64,000 bases of DNA from Pukyongia sp963768085 (GCA_963768085.1 CAVYGO010000002.1:310001-374000), one strand, 5' to 3'. Shown: positions 35,738 to 45,713, counted from the first letter of the stretch. A program made the numbers and translations. The notes: generated from the sequence alone by a model not told the origin.

Positions 35738-36742
35738 TTAAAATACATGTTTACTTAATTCTAAATGTGCTTCTATAGGTTTCTTACCTAAGCTTCGGAG
35801 AAATTCTATGTGATCCCGAATGGCAAGTATAAAACTCCTTTTAACGTTATAAGGCATCCCGAACTCCTTGGCCGTTTCCTTTACGATATGGGTCAGTTTT
35901 TTATAATGTACATGGCATACATCCGGTAGAACATGATGTTCAATTTGGTGATTTAATCCCCCTAAAAACCAAAATAGAATGTTACTATTAGGTGAAAAAT
36001 TGACCGTTGTAGCAAATTGATGTCCATACCAATTATTACTCATTAGTCCATTTTCATCAGGCAACGGAAATTCATTTACTGGCATAATATGAGCTACCTG
36101 AAACACGATGCTTACCAAGAGTCCGGTGACAAAATGCATACTCACGAACGCAAGTAGCACAACCCACCAGGACATGGGAAGCATGATCATTGGAAGTACT
36201 AAGGCATAGCTATAATACAATATCTTCCAGGCTATCATACTGGCCAGTGTTTTATTGAATTCTCCTTTTTTGTCTAGAAAGCCCATGTTTCTATAGCGTT
36301 TTAGACGAACAAAATCTTTAGTTGTAACCCAGAAAAGTGTTGATATCCCGTAAAAGAACCATATATATATATGCTGAAATCTATGTAACCAGTAATGCTT
36401 TGCTTGAGGTGAAAATCGGAGGAAAAATGGCGCATTTATATCATCATCGGCGTCCTCAATATTGGGATAGGTATGATGCAACACATTGTGTTGTATTCTC
36501 CAAATAGATGAATTGGCTCCTATAAGATTGAACGTATATCCTAAAATAGTATTTAGTTTTTTATTTTTTGAATAAGAACCGTGTATGGCATCGTGCATTA
36601 CCCCCATTCCAATACCGGACATACCTAGTCCGCTAATAATATAGAGTACGAAAAGCATACCTACGGAGGATACTGCTCCGGTTGAAAGAATAATTAAGGG
36701 CGTAAAAAATAGCCCTAGCATGATGATCGTTTTAACTTTCAT
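35738..36742 (-). CDS. Fatty-acid / acyl-CoA desaturase, start codon uncertain
   Basis: This membrane di-iron desaturase has the three His boxes: HDAIHGSYS, QHNVLHHTYPN and NHQIEHHVLP. Four hydrophobic segments span the membrane. It probably inserts a double bond into acyl chains to keep membranes fluid. The ATG at 36742 is unlikely to be the true start: the same frame is open for 43 codons upstream and encodes RFSKHNHSDFSKTLRSRVNAYF-like sequence that matches the usual N-terminus of this family. No ATG, GTG or TTG opens it; an ATT at 36871 is the best candidate. The gene may use a rare start or have a mutated one. It is flanked by cold-shock genes on the same strand. Confidence 0.88.
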   Translation of the reverse strand: MKVKTIIMLGLFFTPLIILSTGAVSSVGMLFVLYIISGLGMSGIGMGVMHDAIHGSYSKNKKLNTILGYTFNLIGANSSIWRIQHNVLHHTYPNIEDADDDINAPFFLRFSPQAKHYWLHRFQHIYIWFFYGISTLFWVTTKDFVRLKRYRNMGFLDKKGEFNKTLASMIAWKILYYSYALVLPMIMLPMSWWVVLLAFVSMHFVTGLLVSIVFQVAHIMPVNEFPLPDENGLMSNNWYGHQFATTVNFSPNSNILFWFLGGLNHQIEHHVLPDVCHVHYKKLTHIVKETAKEFGMPYNVKRSFILAIRDHIEFLRSLGKKPIEAHLELSKHVF

Positions 36743-36871
36743 TGCGGAATTTGCATTTCTGCTTTTGCCATTTGATTTAAAATAGGCATTGACCCTACTT
36801 CTTAATGTCTTGGAAAAGTCGGAATGATTGTGCTTGGAAAATCTTGGATTTTTGATACGATACTTTTTAAT

Positions 36872-37230
36872 GTTGTGATGGATTAAAACATATTATACAA
36901 TACGCTATAACTGCTTTAAGTCATATACGCTTCATTGCGCTACAACGATTAAATTATTAAGGAAACAAAAGGATTGATTAAATTCTGAAGAAAATAAAAA
37001 AAAGAAAAGCTGCTCTAATAACTCATTGGGGCAAATATAGGTGAATTTATCTTAGTGATTACCCGATTTGCGTTAAATCTTTGATAATCAATTTTTTATA
37101 TCATTCCAAACACGACGACTCCTCTCCAGTCCTTCGGCAGTCTCAGGAACCTTTTTCTCTCTTTTGAGCCTTGAGTTACGGAGGACATGAACGTCATCGC
37201 ACAACTAGTATTACGGTAATTTTAAACGGA
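36872..37230. other. Intergenic region before the desaturase gene
   Basis: No gene is recognised between the desaturase open frame and the csp terminator at 37236. The DNA is AT-rich near 36880-37100, with a higher-GC patch at about 37110-37200, and presumably holds the desaturase promoter; no clear TAnnTTTG element was found. Confidence 0.4.
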
Positions 37231-37235
37231 CAAAA

Positions 37236-37263
37236 AAAGCCCGTCAAAATATTGACGGGCTTT
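37236..37263 (-). terminator. Strong terminator of the cold-shock gene at 37288
   Basis: AAAGCCCGTCAA, loop AATA, TTGACGGGCTTT is a perfect 12-bp stem; on the minus strand it is followed by a T-run. It lies 24 bp after the csp stop. Confidence 0.88.
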
Positions 37264-37287
37264 CGCAAAAAAATTTATACGAATTTG

Positions 37288-37479
37288 CTAAACGACTTTT
37301 ACGTTTACGGCATTTAAACCTTTGTTTCCTTCTTGCAGATCAAATTCAACGGTATCGCCGTCACGAATTTCATCGATACATCCGGTAACATGTACAAAAT
37401 GTTCTTTTTCTGAACCTTCTTCTGTGATAAAACCAAAACCTTTGGCATTGTTGAAGAATTTTACTGTTCCTGTATTCAT
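37288..37479 (-). CDS. Cold-shock protein, CspA family (copy 2)
   Basis: This 63-residue cold-shock domain begins MNTGTVKFFNNAKGFGFIT and has RNP2 HFVHVT. It is very similar to the csp at 35478 in its first 18 residues. It is monocistronic, with a -7-like box at 37518 and a strong terminator. It acts as an RNA chaperone in the cytoplasm. Confidence 0.94.
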   Translation of the reverse strand: MNTGTVKFFNNAKGFGFITEEGSEKEHFVHVTGCIDEIRDGDTVEFDLQEGNKGLNAVNVKVV

Positions 37480-37517
37480 TGTAATATAATTTAATTTAAT
37501 AATTACTTATTGAAGTT

Positions 37518-37525
37518 CAAAGATA
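37518..37525 (-). promoter_or_regulatory. -7 box of the csp gene at 37288
   Basis: On the minus strand TATCTTTG fits the TAnnTTTG consensus exactly and is 38 bp upstream of the ATG. A good -33 TTG was not seen at the usual distance. Confidence 0.45.
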
Positions 37526-37658
37526 GTGCCAAAAAAATAAATGAGTGCTATGGTACTGCGAAAGTCAGTGCAATTTGAATATTCTTTCATAAAACAGTAT
37601 AAGAAAACCTATGATATCGGTACAATATCGTAGCTTCACACATCATTAAAGTTCTACT

Positions 37659-38534
37659 TTGCATCCACGTAATATTCACAATGACTCGTATGATTTTGAC
37701 GCTTTAACCAAGGCGCATACCCCTTTAACCAAATTTGTTTATCCCGGTGAATCCGGCAGGCAAACGATTAATTTTGCCCTTAGCGATGCGGTATTGCATT
37801 TAAACAAAGCGCTGTTAAAGCATCACTACAGAGTTGCGGAGTGGAATATTCCTCCAAACTATCTTTGCCCTCCCATTCCGGGAAGAGCCGATTACATTCA
37901 TTATTTGAAGGATCTTATTACGGAAGCGGAAAATCCTGTAAACATTAAAGGTCTGGATATCGGCGTAGGCGCAAACTGTATTTATCCTATTCTGGCCAAC
38001 AAAATATATAATTGGAATATGGTGGGTGCAGACACAGACCCTGCTGCAATCGATTCGGCCAGGGCCAATGTAAAGGCAGCTGACGTTCTGACAGATAGTA
38101 TTGAAATTCGACAACAATACAACAAGGCAAATATCTTTGAAGGAATTATATCCGGGAGGGAATATTTCCACTTCAGCATGTGCAATCCGCCCTTTCACAC
38201 TTCCACGGAAGAGGCTGTGAAGGGGACATTGAGGAAGTTAAGGAATCTTGGCAATGAGTCGCCACGCCAAACAAAAAAGGAAATCGTACTTAATTTTGGA
38301 GGGCAGGCCAATGAGCTTTGGTGCAATGGCGGGGAAGCGCTTTTTATCAAAAGAATGATAAAACAAAGTGTCGCTTTTAAAACTCAAATCGGGTGGTTTA
38401 CCACCTTAGTTTCAAAAAAAGAAAATCTGAATAATATCTATAAACAATTAGATAAACTGAAGGCGACACATCGAACTATTAAAATGGAACAAGGCCACAA
38501 ACAAAGCAGGATAGTAGCCTGGAGGTTTTCTTAG
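37659..38534 (+). CDS. rlmF: 23S rRNA adenine-1618 N6-methyltransferase RlmF
   Basis: This 291-residue protein matches RlmF (YbiN): HPRN.H at the start, YDF, NKALLKHHYRVAEWNIPPNYLCPPIPGRADYIHYL, SAM motif LDIGVGANCIYPI, N6-adenine methyltransferase motif NPPF, then LNFGGQANELWCNGGE and the C-terminal QSRIVAWRF. It modifies A1618 of 23S rRNA. The start is a TTG at 37659, because a stop codon lies four codons upstream and no ATG is available before the conserved HPRN; TTG is therefore likely the real start. Confidence 0.92.
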   Translation: MHPRNIHNDSYDFDALTKAHTPLTKFVYPGESGRQTINFALSDAVLHLNKALLKHHYRVAEWNIPPNYLCPPIPGRADYIHYLKDLITEAENPVNIKGLDIGVGANCIYPILANKIYNWNMVGADTDPAAIDSARANVKAADVLTDSIEIRQQYNKANIFEGIISGREYFHFSMCNPPFHTSTEEAVKGTLRKLRNLGNESPRQTKKEIVLNFGGQANELWCNGGEALFIKRMIKQSVAFKTQIGWFTTLVSKKENLNNIYKQLDKLKATHRTIKMEQGHKQSRIVAWRFS

Positions 38535-38589
38535 AAACTTTTTTTAATAACGATCGTGTTTGTAAGCTTTGCTATGCGCCAACCTAATA

Positions 38590-41133
38590 TCACCCCTCCC
38601 TCCGCAGTACTTCCAGGGGAGAACTATTGAGGACTGTCCTGATATTACCCAACCCAATAGCCAATACCAATAGTGTAACACCGGGTAAAAACACCACAAA
38701 AGGCATCCCCGAGGGTGTAAAAGGTTCCTTGAATACAAAGAGGGCTAAACAAAAGCTACTCGCCAACGCTAACAATATACCCACCAAACTACCCAGCAAT
38801 CCTAAAAACAGGTATTCCAGTGCTGCGATTCTAACTATTTGATGGTTCTTGGCGCCTAAAGTCCGCAGCAGTACACTTTCTTTAATGCGTTGGTATTTGC
38901 TGGTTCGTACAGAGCCAATAAGTACGATGAGCCCGGTTATTATACTAAAAAAGGCCATGAAATTGATAATCAATGACACCTTGTCCAGAATATCCTCAAT
39001 AATCGTATAGACTTGTCGCAAATCCAGAATGGATACATTCGGAAATCTTGCCACCAGGTCACGTTGCAGGTTCGCTGAGCGCTGCTCATCGGGTGCCACC
39101 GTTGTAATTACATTGAACTGGGGGGCATCCTCAAGGACTCCCCGGGGAAATACAATGGAAAAGTTGAGTTGCAAACGTCCCCAATCCACCTGGCGGATGC
39201 TGCCCACCGTGGTTTCCATGAGTACGCCCTGCACGTTAAAAACAATAGTGTCTCCAACCGTTACCCGGGCATCCGCTGCCAGATTATCCGATATTGAGAT
39301 GACCACGGGATCCTCTTTTTCCAGACCGGGGGTCCACTCCCCTTCTAATAATTCTTCGGAATCAATAAGTGCATCCCGATAGGTAGTTCTGAATTCGTGA
39401 TTCAATATCCAACCACGTACCTGGCGTGTGCTGTCCTGGCGAATATCATTAACCAGGGCACCTTTGATACTATGCATACGCATGGTAACAAGCGGAATAT
39501 TATCCAGAATGGGTAATTCGCTCTGTTTGAGTTGCGCTATAACTTCATCCCGTTGATGATTTTGTACGTCCAGAATGATAATATTAGCATTTTCGGGTGT
39601 CTGTCCAACTTCCGTCTTTGCCAGGAGAATATCCTTTGTAAAATACAAGGTGCTTATTAAGAAGGTTCCCAACCCGATAGCGAGCACCAGTACGACCGTT
39701 TGATTATTCGGACGGTATAAATTCAATAAACCCTGCCGTGCCGTATAGTTCCAATGTTTAGGGAAGAATCGTCGCACTAGTTTCATCCCAAAATTGGCTA
39801 CTACCGCGAGAACGATAAAAGTGGCTACCGTACCTGCTACAAATGCCAAAGCATAGGAAGCATCCCTGAGTAACCAGAACGAAAACAAAAACAGAAATAT
39901 TAAAATAATAATGAATACAAGGGCTCTCACTTTGCGGGGCTGCCGTGCTTCTTCGTCTATACGCAGCACTTTCAATGGTGATACATACCATGTGAATAAT
40001 AAAGGCAATAGTGCAAATAAGACCGACATGAAAAAACCTAACGAGACACCAATGATAATGGGTTGTGCCGTTATGGTTATATCCAGATCAAAAGGCAGGA
40101 AGTCTTTAAGGATGTAGGGAAACAGTTCTTGCAATCCAACTCCGATACCTGAGCCTATCAGTCCACCTACAATACCAATTCCTGAAATCTGGATCAGGAA
40201 AATCAGGAAACTTTGCATCCTGGTAGCACCCAGACATTTTAGTACGGCGATAGCACTAAGCTTTTCCTTGATATAGATATGCACCGAGCTGGCAATACCA
40301 ATACAACCCAGAAGTAATGCTATAAAAGCTGCTAAATTCAGAAACTTACCGACATTTTCATAGCTCCTTCCCAGGCGTCTGCTCGTACTGGTGTGTGTAT
40401 CTACATCGGCGTTTTCAAGATCTAATTGGGGATCTATCTTCTCCTCAAATTCATTGAGATCAAACGTATCCGATACTTTATAAAAAAACTGGTATTCCTT
40501 TCGGCTTCCAAATTGTAGTAGATCCGTGTCATCGATAAAGCGGTAAGGAATGATCACAGGAGGTGCTACAGAGGTGGATATGGCTGTGCTCCCTGGAATG
40601 GCCTTTAATGCCGCTGCAATGGGTAGTGTGATCTCTCCCACTTTTATGGAATCCCCCGGCTGTACGTTAAATTGTAGCAGTAATGTCGCATCCACTAAAG
40701 CTCCCCCCAAGTCCTGGTAGCTTTCTGCAGCCGAATCAGGTTCTGTGGTAATGGTTCCATAAAAAGGAAACGCACCTTCAAGCCCTCGAACCCGTACCAA
40801 TTTGGTCCCGCCATTTTTTGGAAAGGCGATCATGGACACAAAATTGACTTCTCTAGCATCGGGCTGCAGGGAATCGATGATAGTCTGCGCACGTTCAGTG
40901 GGTTCTTGCCGGGTGTCAATAATATAATCGGCACCCATTAAGCTTTTGGATTGCTGTTTTATAGTATCTGAGAGGTTGGCACTAAATAATTGAATGGCAA
41001 CCACAGCCGATATTCCCAGAATGATCGAAGCCATAAATAGAAGCAGTCGTACTCTGCTTGCCTTAGCATCACGCCAGGCCATTTTAAACAACCAGGACGT
41101 ATTTGTTTTTATTTTCTTTGAAGAAGATCTCAA
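38590..41133 (-). CDS. YbbP/FtsX-family ABC transporter permease
   Basis: This 847-residue permease has the duplicated FtsX layout: a first membrane helix (about 30-50), a periplasmic domain, three helices (about 265-385), a middle pair (about 405-450), another periplasmic domain, and three final helices. The MacB/FtsX-like segments IGIASSVHIYIKEKLSAIAVLKCLGAT and KYQRIKESVLLRTLGAKNHQI mark the two halves. Its start overlaps the ATPase stop by 4 bp, so it forms a complex with that subunit. The YbbAP type is thought to move lipophilic molecules across the envelope. Confidence 0.88.
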   Translation of the reverse strand: MRSSSKKIKTNTSWLFKMAWRDAKASRVRLLLFMASIILGISAVVAIQLFSANLSDTIKQQSKSLMGADYIIDTRQEPTERAQTIIDSLQPDAREVNFVSMIAFPKNGGTKLVRVRGLEGAFPFYGTITTEPDSAAESYQDLGGALVDATLLLQFNVQPGDSIKVGEITLPIAAALKAIPGSTAISTSVAPPVIIPYRFIDDTDLLQFGSRKEYQFFYKVSDTFDLNEFEEKIDPQLDLENADVDTHTSTSRRLGRSYENVGKFLNLAAFIALLLGCIGIASSVHIYIKEKLSAIAVLKCLGATRMQSFLIFLIQISGIGIVGGLIGSGIGVGLQELFPYILKDFLPFDLDITITAQPIIIGVSLGFFMSVLFALLPLLFTWYVSPLKVLRIDEEARQPRKVRALVFIIILIFLFLFSFWLLRDASYALAFVAGTVATFIVLAVVANFGMKLVRRFFPKHWNYTARQGLLNLYRPNNQTVVLVLAIGLGTFLISTLYFTKDILLAKTEVGQTPENANIIILDVQNHQRDEVIAQLKQSELPILDNIPLVTMRMHSIKGALVNDIRQDSTRQVRGWILNHEFRTTYRDALIDSEELLEGEWTPGLEKEDPVVISISDNLAADARVTVGDTIVFNVQGVLMETTVGSIRQVDWGRLQLNFSIVFPRGVLEDAPQFNVITTVAPDEQRSANLQRDLVARFPNVSILDLRQVYTIIEDILDKVSLIINFMAFFSIITGLIVLIGSVRTSKYQRIKESVLLRTLGAKNHQIVRIAALEYLFLGLLGSLVGILLALASSFCLALFVFKEPFTPSGMPFVVFLPGVTLLVLAIGLGNIRTVLNSSPLEVLRREG

Positions 41134-41818
41134 ACTAGCGTAGTTGGTTGATTGGTGAGTATTTGTCCGCCTTTTAACCGTAAGATTTGTTGCGTTCGAT
41201 TGGCCAGATCTAAATTGTGGGAAATAATGACAAAGGTTGTGCCGGCTTCTTTATTGAGATCAAAGAGTAACTGAATGACCTTTTCACCTGTTTCCTCATC
41301 TAAATTACCCGTAGGTTCATCGGCAAAAAAAATGGAAGGTGTATTGGCAAAGGCTCTTGCTAAGGCCACACGCTGCTGTTCACCTCCAGATAATTGTGAT
41401 GGATAATGATGTACACGATCCCCCAAGCCAACTTTTTCCAATAATTCCCTGCTCTTTTTCAGGGCATCTTTTGCACCTTGTAATTCCAGCGGTACACTCA
41501 CATTTTCGAGTGCGGTAAGGGTAGGTAATAGTTGAAAATTTTGAAAAATAAAACCCACTTCCTTATTTCGCAATGCGGCTCTTTCGTCTTCATTCAAGGT
41601 TTGTAGATCAAAACCACATAATTCTACCTGGCCGGCATCGGGTCGATCCAATCCTGCACATAATCCCAATAAGGTGGTTTTACCACTTCCTGAAGGGCCA
41701 ACAATAGAAAAGGTTTGTCCTTTTTCCACTTCAAAGGAGATATTTTGCAGGACTGTTAATTGTTTTTGACCACTGGTATAGTCTTCTCCAGACCAGTTAT
41801 CTTTAATATCTTTGACAT
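41130..41818 (-). CDS. YbbA-type ABC transporter ATPase with a 5' frameshift
   Basis: The protein contains Walker A GPSGSGKTT, Q-loop, signature LSGGEQQRV, Walker B IFFADEPTG and H-loop ISHNLD. The intact frame begins only at a GTG (41729), which would delete the first beta strands. Reading upstream, ATG 41818 starts MSKILKITGLEKT and is followed in a different frame by YTSGQKQLTVLQNISFEVEKGQTF, which continues into the main ORF. A single missing base between 41780 and 41781 would join them to a normal protein of about 229 residues. So the gene is frameshifted or the base was lost in sequencing. It is coupled to the permease gene and is divergent (28 bp) from the esterase, as in E. coli tesA-ybbA. 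Confidence 0.85.
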
Positions 41819-41846
41819 ATAACTTTAATTTAAATCGCTTTTATCT

Positions 41847-42587
41847 ATGCCTCAAAATAAACATTTGGATTTAAATCTAACCGCTTCTCCGGCCCCTAAA
41901 ATCATAAAGTTTTGTTATTTTATTTTAGTGGTACTTTTCCTTGGATGTGGAAATGAGAAAAGTTCTCAGAAATCTGAAGACACACTTTCTAATACGGAAG
42001 AAGAAATGCAAACATCAGAAACACCCAAGTCGAAAATCATTCTGTGTTTTGGCGATAGTATTACCGCGGGTTATGGTCTGGATGATAGTAATGATGCCTT
42101 CCCTGCTGTACTTCAATCCAGGATAGACTCCTTAGGCTTGGATTATATAGTTGTTAATTCCGGATTAAGCGGTGAAACCACGGCCGGTGGCAGAAGCAGA
42201 ATACAATGGGTGCTCAATCAGGATATTGATATTTTTCTTTTAGAACTTGGTGGTAATGATGGCTTGCGAGGTGTTCCTTTGTCGGAAACCCGAGCCAACC
42301 TGCAAGCGATCATTGATGCCGTTCGTAACAATAATCCCAACACGACTATTATTTTGGCTGGCATGGAGTTACCCCCAAATATGGGGCAGGATTATACCTC
42401 TGAATTCAGATCGATTTTCGCTGACCTGGCAAAAAAGAATGATTTAGCGTTTATTCCTTTTATATTAAAAAATGTTGGAGGTATTGCTGAACTAAATCAA
42501 AATGATGGCATACACCCCACTGTTGAAGGTCATAAAATTGTGGCAAATACCGTTTGGGAAGTTCTGGAAACAGTTATCAACCCATAA
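41847..42587 (+). CDS. SGNH esterase/thioesterase lipoprotein (TesA-like)
   Basis: This 246-residue protein has a lipoprotein signal ending in LFLGC (Cys34). GDSI block I holds Ser71, GGND block III Asn137 and block V DGIHP gives Asp220 and His223. This is the arylesterase/TesA-like branch of SGNH hydrolases, acting on lipid esters or thioesters in the envelope. It is transcribed divergently from the ybbA-type gene over 28 bp, a conserved gene pair in many bacteria. Confidence 0.9.
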   Translation: MPQNKHLDLNLTASPAPKIIKFCYFILVVLFLGCGNEKSSQKSEDTLSNTEEEMQTSETPKSKIILCFGDSITAGYGLDDSNDAFPAVLQSRIDSLGLDYIVVNSGLSGETTAGGRSRIQWVLNQDIDIFLLELGGNDGLRGVPLSETRANLQAIIDAVRNNNPNTTIILAGMELPPNMGQDYTSEFRSIFADLAKKNDLAFIPFILKNVGGIAELNQNDGIHPTVEGHKIVANTVWEVLETVINP

Positions 42588-42681
42588 CTATGCGCTTTCA
42601 GAATCCGGCCCCAAAAGCAGATAAAAATGGATTGGTTATATTCACTTCTATATTCACTTCAGGGATACTGCTTAGTAATTA

Positions 42682-44865
42682 ATGGATAGCAAAAAGAAAT
42701 TCGGAACCTTTGAAGGTGTATTTACACCTTCTATCTTAACCATTTTAGGCGTTATCATGTACATGCGTTTGGGATGGGTTGTTGGGAATGCCGGACTTAT
42801 TGGTGCTATTGTCATCATATTAATTGCCCACCTTATTGCGGTTACAACGGGTTTAAGTGTATCGTCCGTGGCTACGGACAAAAAAATAGGCGCAGGTGGT
42901 ATTTATTATGTACTATCACGCAGTATGGGAGTTCCCATAGGAGGTTCTATAGGTATTGCCTTATCCGTAGGAACTGCATTTTCTATTGCTCTATATTTGA
43001 TAGGGTTTGCAGAAAGCTTGAATGCCTTTTTTGGATTTGGCATGACCACAAATGATTTTCGACTAACAGGTACTCTGGCATTAGTCTCTCTTACCCTGCT
43101 GGCGTTAATTAGTACCTCTCTTGCCCTTAAAGCTCAATATATCATCCTGGCAGCTATAATTGTTTCTCTGGTTTCAATTTTTATCGGGACATCAGAATTT
43201 ACGGCGGACAGCGTCCCCCTTTTTTCCACAATTGAGTCAGTCCCCCTGGAGATTGTATTTGCTGTATTCTTTCCTGCTGTTACCGGTTTTACCGCAGGTA
43301 TTTCCATGAGCGGCGATCTTAAAGATCCTAAAAGGTCCATTCCCCGGGGAACGCTATTTGCCATTGGCGGTGGTCTGTTAGTCTATCTTGGGCTTGCAAC
43401 TTTTTTGGCCTTTACCGTGGATTCGGAAATGTTAAAAAGCGATTACAATATTTTAATGAAAATAGCATTCTTTGCCCCTGCAGTGGTTGCCGGAATCTGG
43501 GGTGCTACCCTATCTTCTGCTTTAGGTGGTATTCTTGGAGGCCCCAGAATTATTCAGGCCATGTCTATTGATAAGGTTACACCAAAACTATTTGGTTTTG
43601 GTAAGGGAAAAAATAATGAGCCTGTAAATGCGCTGCTACTGGTTTTTGTTATTGCCGAAGCAGGTATTTTAATCGGCGAATTAGATATTATTGCACGTGT
43701 TGTATCCATGTTTTATTTAACCGCCTATGGCTTTATTAATATTTCTTTTTTCTTAGAAAGCTGGGCAAACCCCGACTTTCAACCCTCATTTAAAATTAAG
43801 CGCTGGATTGGCCTGCTTGGTTTTATAGCTTGTTTTACCGTTATGTTCAAGCTGGACATGCTGGCTATGCTCGCTTCATTGGCTATTATTGGAGGATTGT
43901 ATTTTGGATTACAGCGCAAAGAAGTGAAATTACAATCTAATGATGTTTGGCGAAGTGTTTGGGAGAATGTGGTGAACAAAGGATTGAAAAGAATTGATTC
44001 CCAGGTGAATGAAAATTCAAATTGGAATCCGAATATTATCCTGTTTAGCGGTGCGAGTAAACACCAATTTTATTTATTGGAACTATGCAAGACCATTTCC
44101 GGGAGGACAGGAATTGTGACTAACTTCAAACTTATTTTAGACAAGGAAGGCACAAAGCCTTTAAAAAGAACTGAACAAGTAATTAGAGATGATACCTTCA
44201 CCGACCTTGGGATTTTTGCCAGACAAATAAATGTGAATAATATTTACACAGGCATCACCAATATCGCAACCACTTTTGGGTTTTCGGGTGTTGAACCGAA
44301 CTCCATAATGATGGGCTGGCCAAAAGGTCTGGAGAATTCTAAAGAATATTCTAAAATGACAGAAACGCTGTTGTATTTAGATTATAATTTATTATACTTA
44401 GATTTCGATAGAAAGAGAAAATTTGGGAATTATCATACGGTTGATTTTTGGTGGAGGGAGACAGATAGTAAGAATGCCGAAATGATGCTGAATATTGCGC
44501 GATTTATTATTGCCTCTCCTCGATGGAATAACCCACAGATTCGGGTGCTATTTGTAAATAATAACAATGTTGATGTTGCTGTTATTCGTACAAAAATTTC
44601 GGAAGTTGTTGAAGATTTAAGAGTTAGTGTTGAAATTACCATTATTAATAATGCGGTAGAACAAAAAGCATTTTATAGTTTAATAAAGCAATATTCCCAA
44701 ACTACCGACCTAACAGTAATAGGCATCCCTAATTATAAAATTGAAAAACAGGCTGCCTTTGTAATCAAAACCAATGATTTGTTTGAAACTATTGGCTCCA
44801 CCTTATTAGTTAAGGCAGCAAATAATTTTAACGTTTTGGATTTAGATTTTGATAAGAATTCATAG
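42682..44865 (+). CDS. SLC12-like cation-chloride cotransporter family protein
   Basis: This 727-residue protein has a membrane half of about 12 helices (residues 1 to about 420) with FGTFEGVFTPSILTILGVIMYMRLGWVVG at the start and FAVFFPAVTGFTAG, ISMSGDLKDPKRSIPRGTL motifs shared by Na/K/Cl cotransporters (SLC12). The C-terminal cytoplasmic half of about 300 residues resembles the regulatory domain of that family (ILFSGASKHQFYLLELCKTIS, and FWWRETDSKNAEMMLNIARFI). It probably imports K+ or Na+ with Cl- or an amino acid. It is 94 bp downstream of the esterase gene and appears monocistronic. Confidence 0.85.
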   Translation: MDSKKKFGTFEGVFTPSILTILGVIMYMRLGWVVGNAGLIGAIVIILIAHLIAVTTGLSVSSVATDKKIGAGGIYYVLSRSMGVPIGGSIGIALSVGTAFSIALYLIGFAESLNAFFGFGMTTNDFRLTGTLALVSLTLLALISTSLALKAQYIILAAIIVSLVSIFIGTSEFTADSVPLFSTIESVPLEIVFAVFFPAVTGFTAGISMSGDLKDPKRSIPRGTLFAIGGGLLVYLGLATFLAFTVDSEMLKSDYNILMKIAFFAPAVVAGIWGATLSSALGGILGGPRIIQAMSIDKVTPKLFGFGKGKNNEPVNALLLVFVIAEAGILIGELDIIARVVSMFYLTAYGFINISFFLESWANPDFQPSFKIKRWIGLLGFIACFTVMFKLDMLAMLASLAIIGGLYFGLQRKEVKLQSNDVWRSVWENVVNKGLKRIDSQVNENSNWNPNIILFSGASKHQFYLLELCKTISGRTGIVTNFKLILDKEGTKPLKRTEQVIRDDTFTDLGIFARQINVNNIYTGITNIATTFGFSGVEPNSIMMGWPKGLENSKEYSKMTETLLYLDYNLLYLDFDRKRKFGNYHTVDFWWRETDSKNAEMMLNIARFIIASPRWNNPQIRVLFVNNNNVDVAVIRTKISEVVEDLRVSVEITIINNAVEQKAFYSLIKQYSQTTDLTVIGIPNYKIEKQAAFVIKTNDLFETIGSTLLVKAANNFNVLDLDFDKNS

Positions 44866-45053
44866 ATTTCACCTTCCAGTCATTTGGAAATTGATCTTTT
44901 AAGAACTTGCCACCCCGGCTTTTGCCAGATCTAATATCTTTAATTAAGGGGTTCATCTCTCTTACTGCTTCAGCAACTGGGAGATACAAGCTGCAATGTC
45001 TTGAATTGGATTCTTCTTAGGTATAAAACTTGAGCACAAGAGGCTACAGAAAC

Positions 45054-45713
45054 ATGAAAAAGAACATATTGATATTGATCATAATACTCGCTGGTTCCAA
45101 CCTAAGTATGGCTCAGAATAAGGAATTAGATGAGATACGAAATCTTGAGGAATTTGTTGCTACGGCTAAAAAAGAAGATTGGAAACAAGCGAAACAAAAA
45201 AATGGTATTACCATCAGCTATCGGAAACTTGAACTTTTCGACACCATTAAAACAAGAGAATTATTATTAGAATTCACTGTTTCGGGAACTATGGATTCCA
45301 TTTTGTCGCAGATAAAACAGCCCGACAATCTAAGTTCCTGGAATGACGGCATTAAAAGTGCTAAAGTACTGAAAGACAACGGCCCTAATTGGATCCTGCA
45401 CACGGTATATAAAATTCCCTTCCCCTTTTCGCAACAGGATCTTGTGGCTTCCTACAGTATAGAAGAGAGAAAAGATACTATTATTATATCTTCAAAATCA
45501 TTACCCGATTATATTAAACCCATAAAAGGAATCACCAGGGAAGGTTATAACTTATCCCAATGGCTACTGATCTCAAAGAATAATGGCCTTTTTGAAATAA
45601 AATTTTCGGCCATTTCCATAACAAATTCAAGTATCCCGAGATGGATCAAGGATCCCTTGATACAACGAATGTTAGTAAGGTCATTCACTAAGTTTAAGAA
45701 CAGGATGCATTGA
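45054..45713 (+). CDS. START-domain lipid-binding secreted protein
   Basis: This protein has about 219 residues from ATG 45054 (MKKNILILIIILAGSNLSMAQ, signal peptide); a TTG at 45030 is in frame but less likely. Residues about 40-215 form a START/StAR-related SRPBCC-type cavity fold: NGITISYRKLE, ELLLEFTVSGTMDSILSQI, LSSWNDGIKSAKVLKD, WILHTVYKIPFPFSQQDLVASYSI, and a C-terminal helix LIQRMLVRSFTKFK. It probably binds a lipid in the periplasm. Monocistronic. Confidence 0.82.
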   Translation: MKKNILILIIILAGSNLSMAQNKELDEIRNLEEFVATAKKEDWKQAKQKNGITISYRKLELFDTIKTRELLLEFTVSGTMDSILSQIKQPDNLSSWNDGIKSAKVLKDNGPNWILHTVYKIPFPFSQQDLVASYSIEERKDTIIISSKSLPDYIKPIKGITREGYNLSQWLLISKNNGLFEIKFSAISITNSSIPRWIKDPLIQRMLVRSFTKFKNRMH

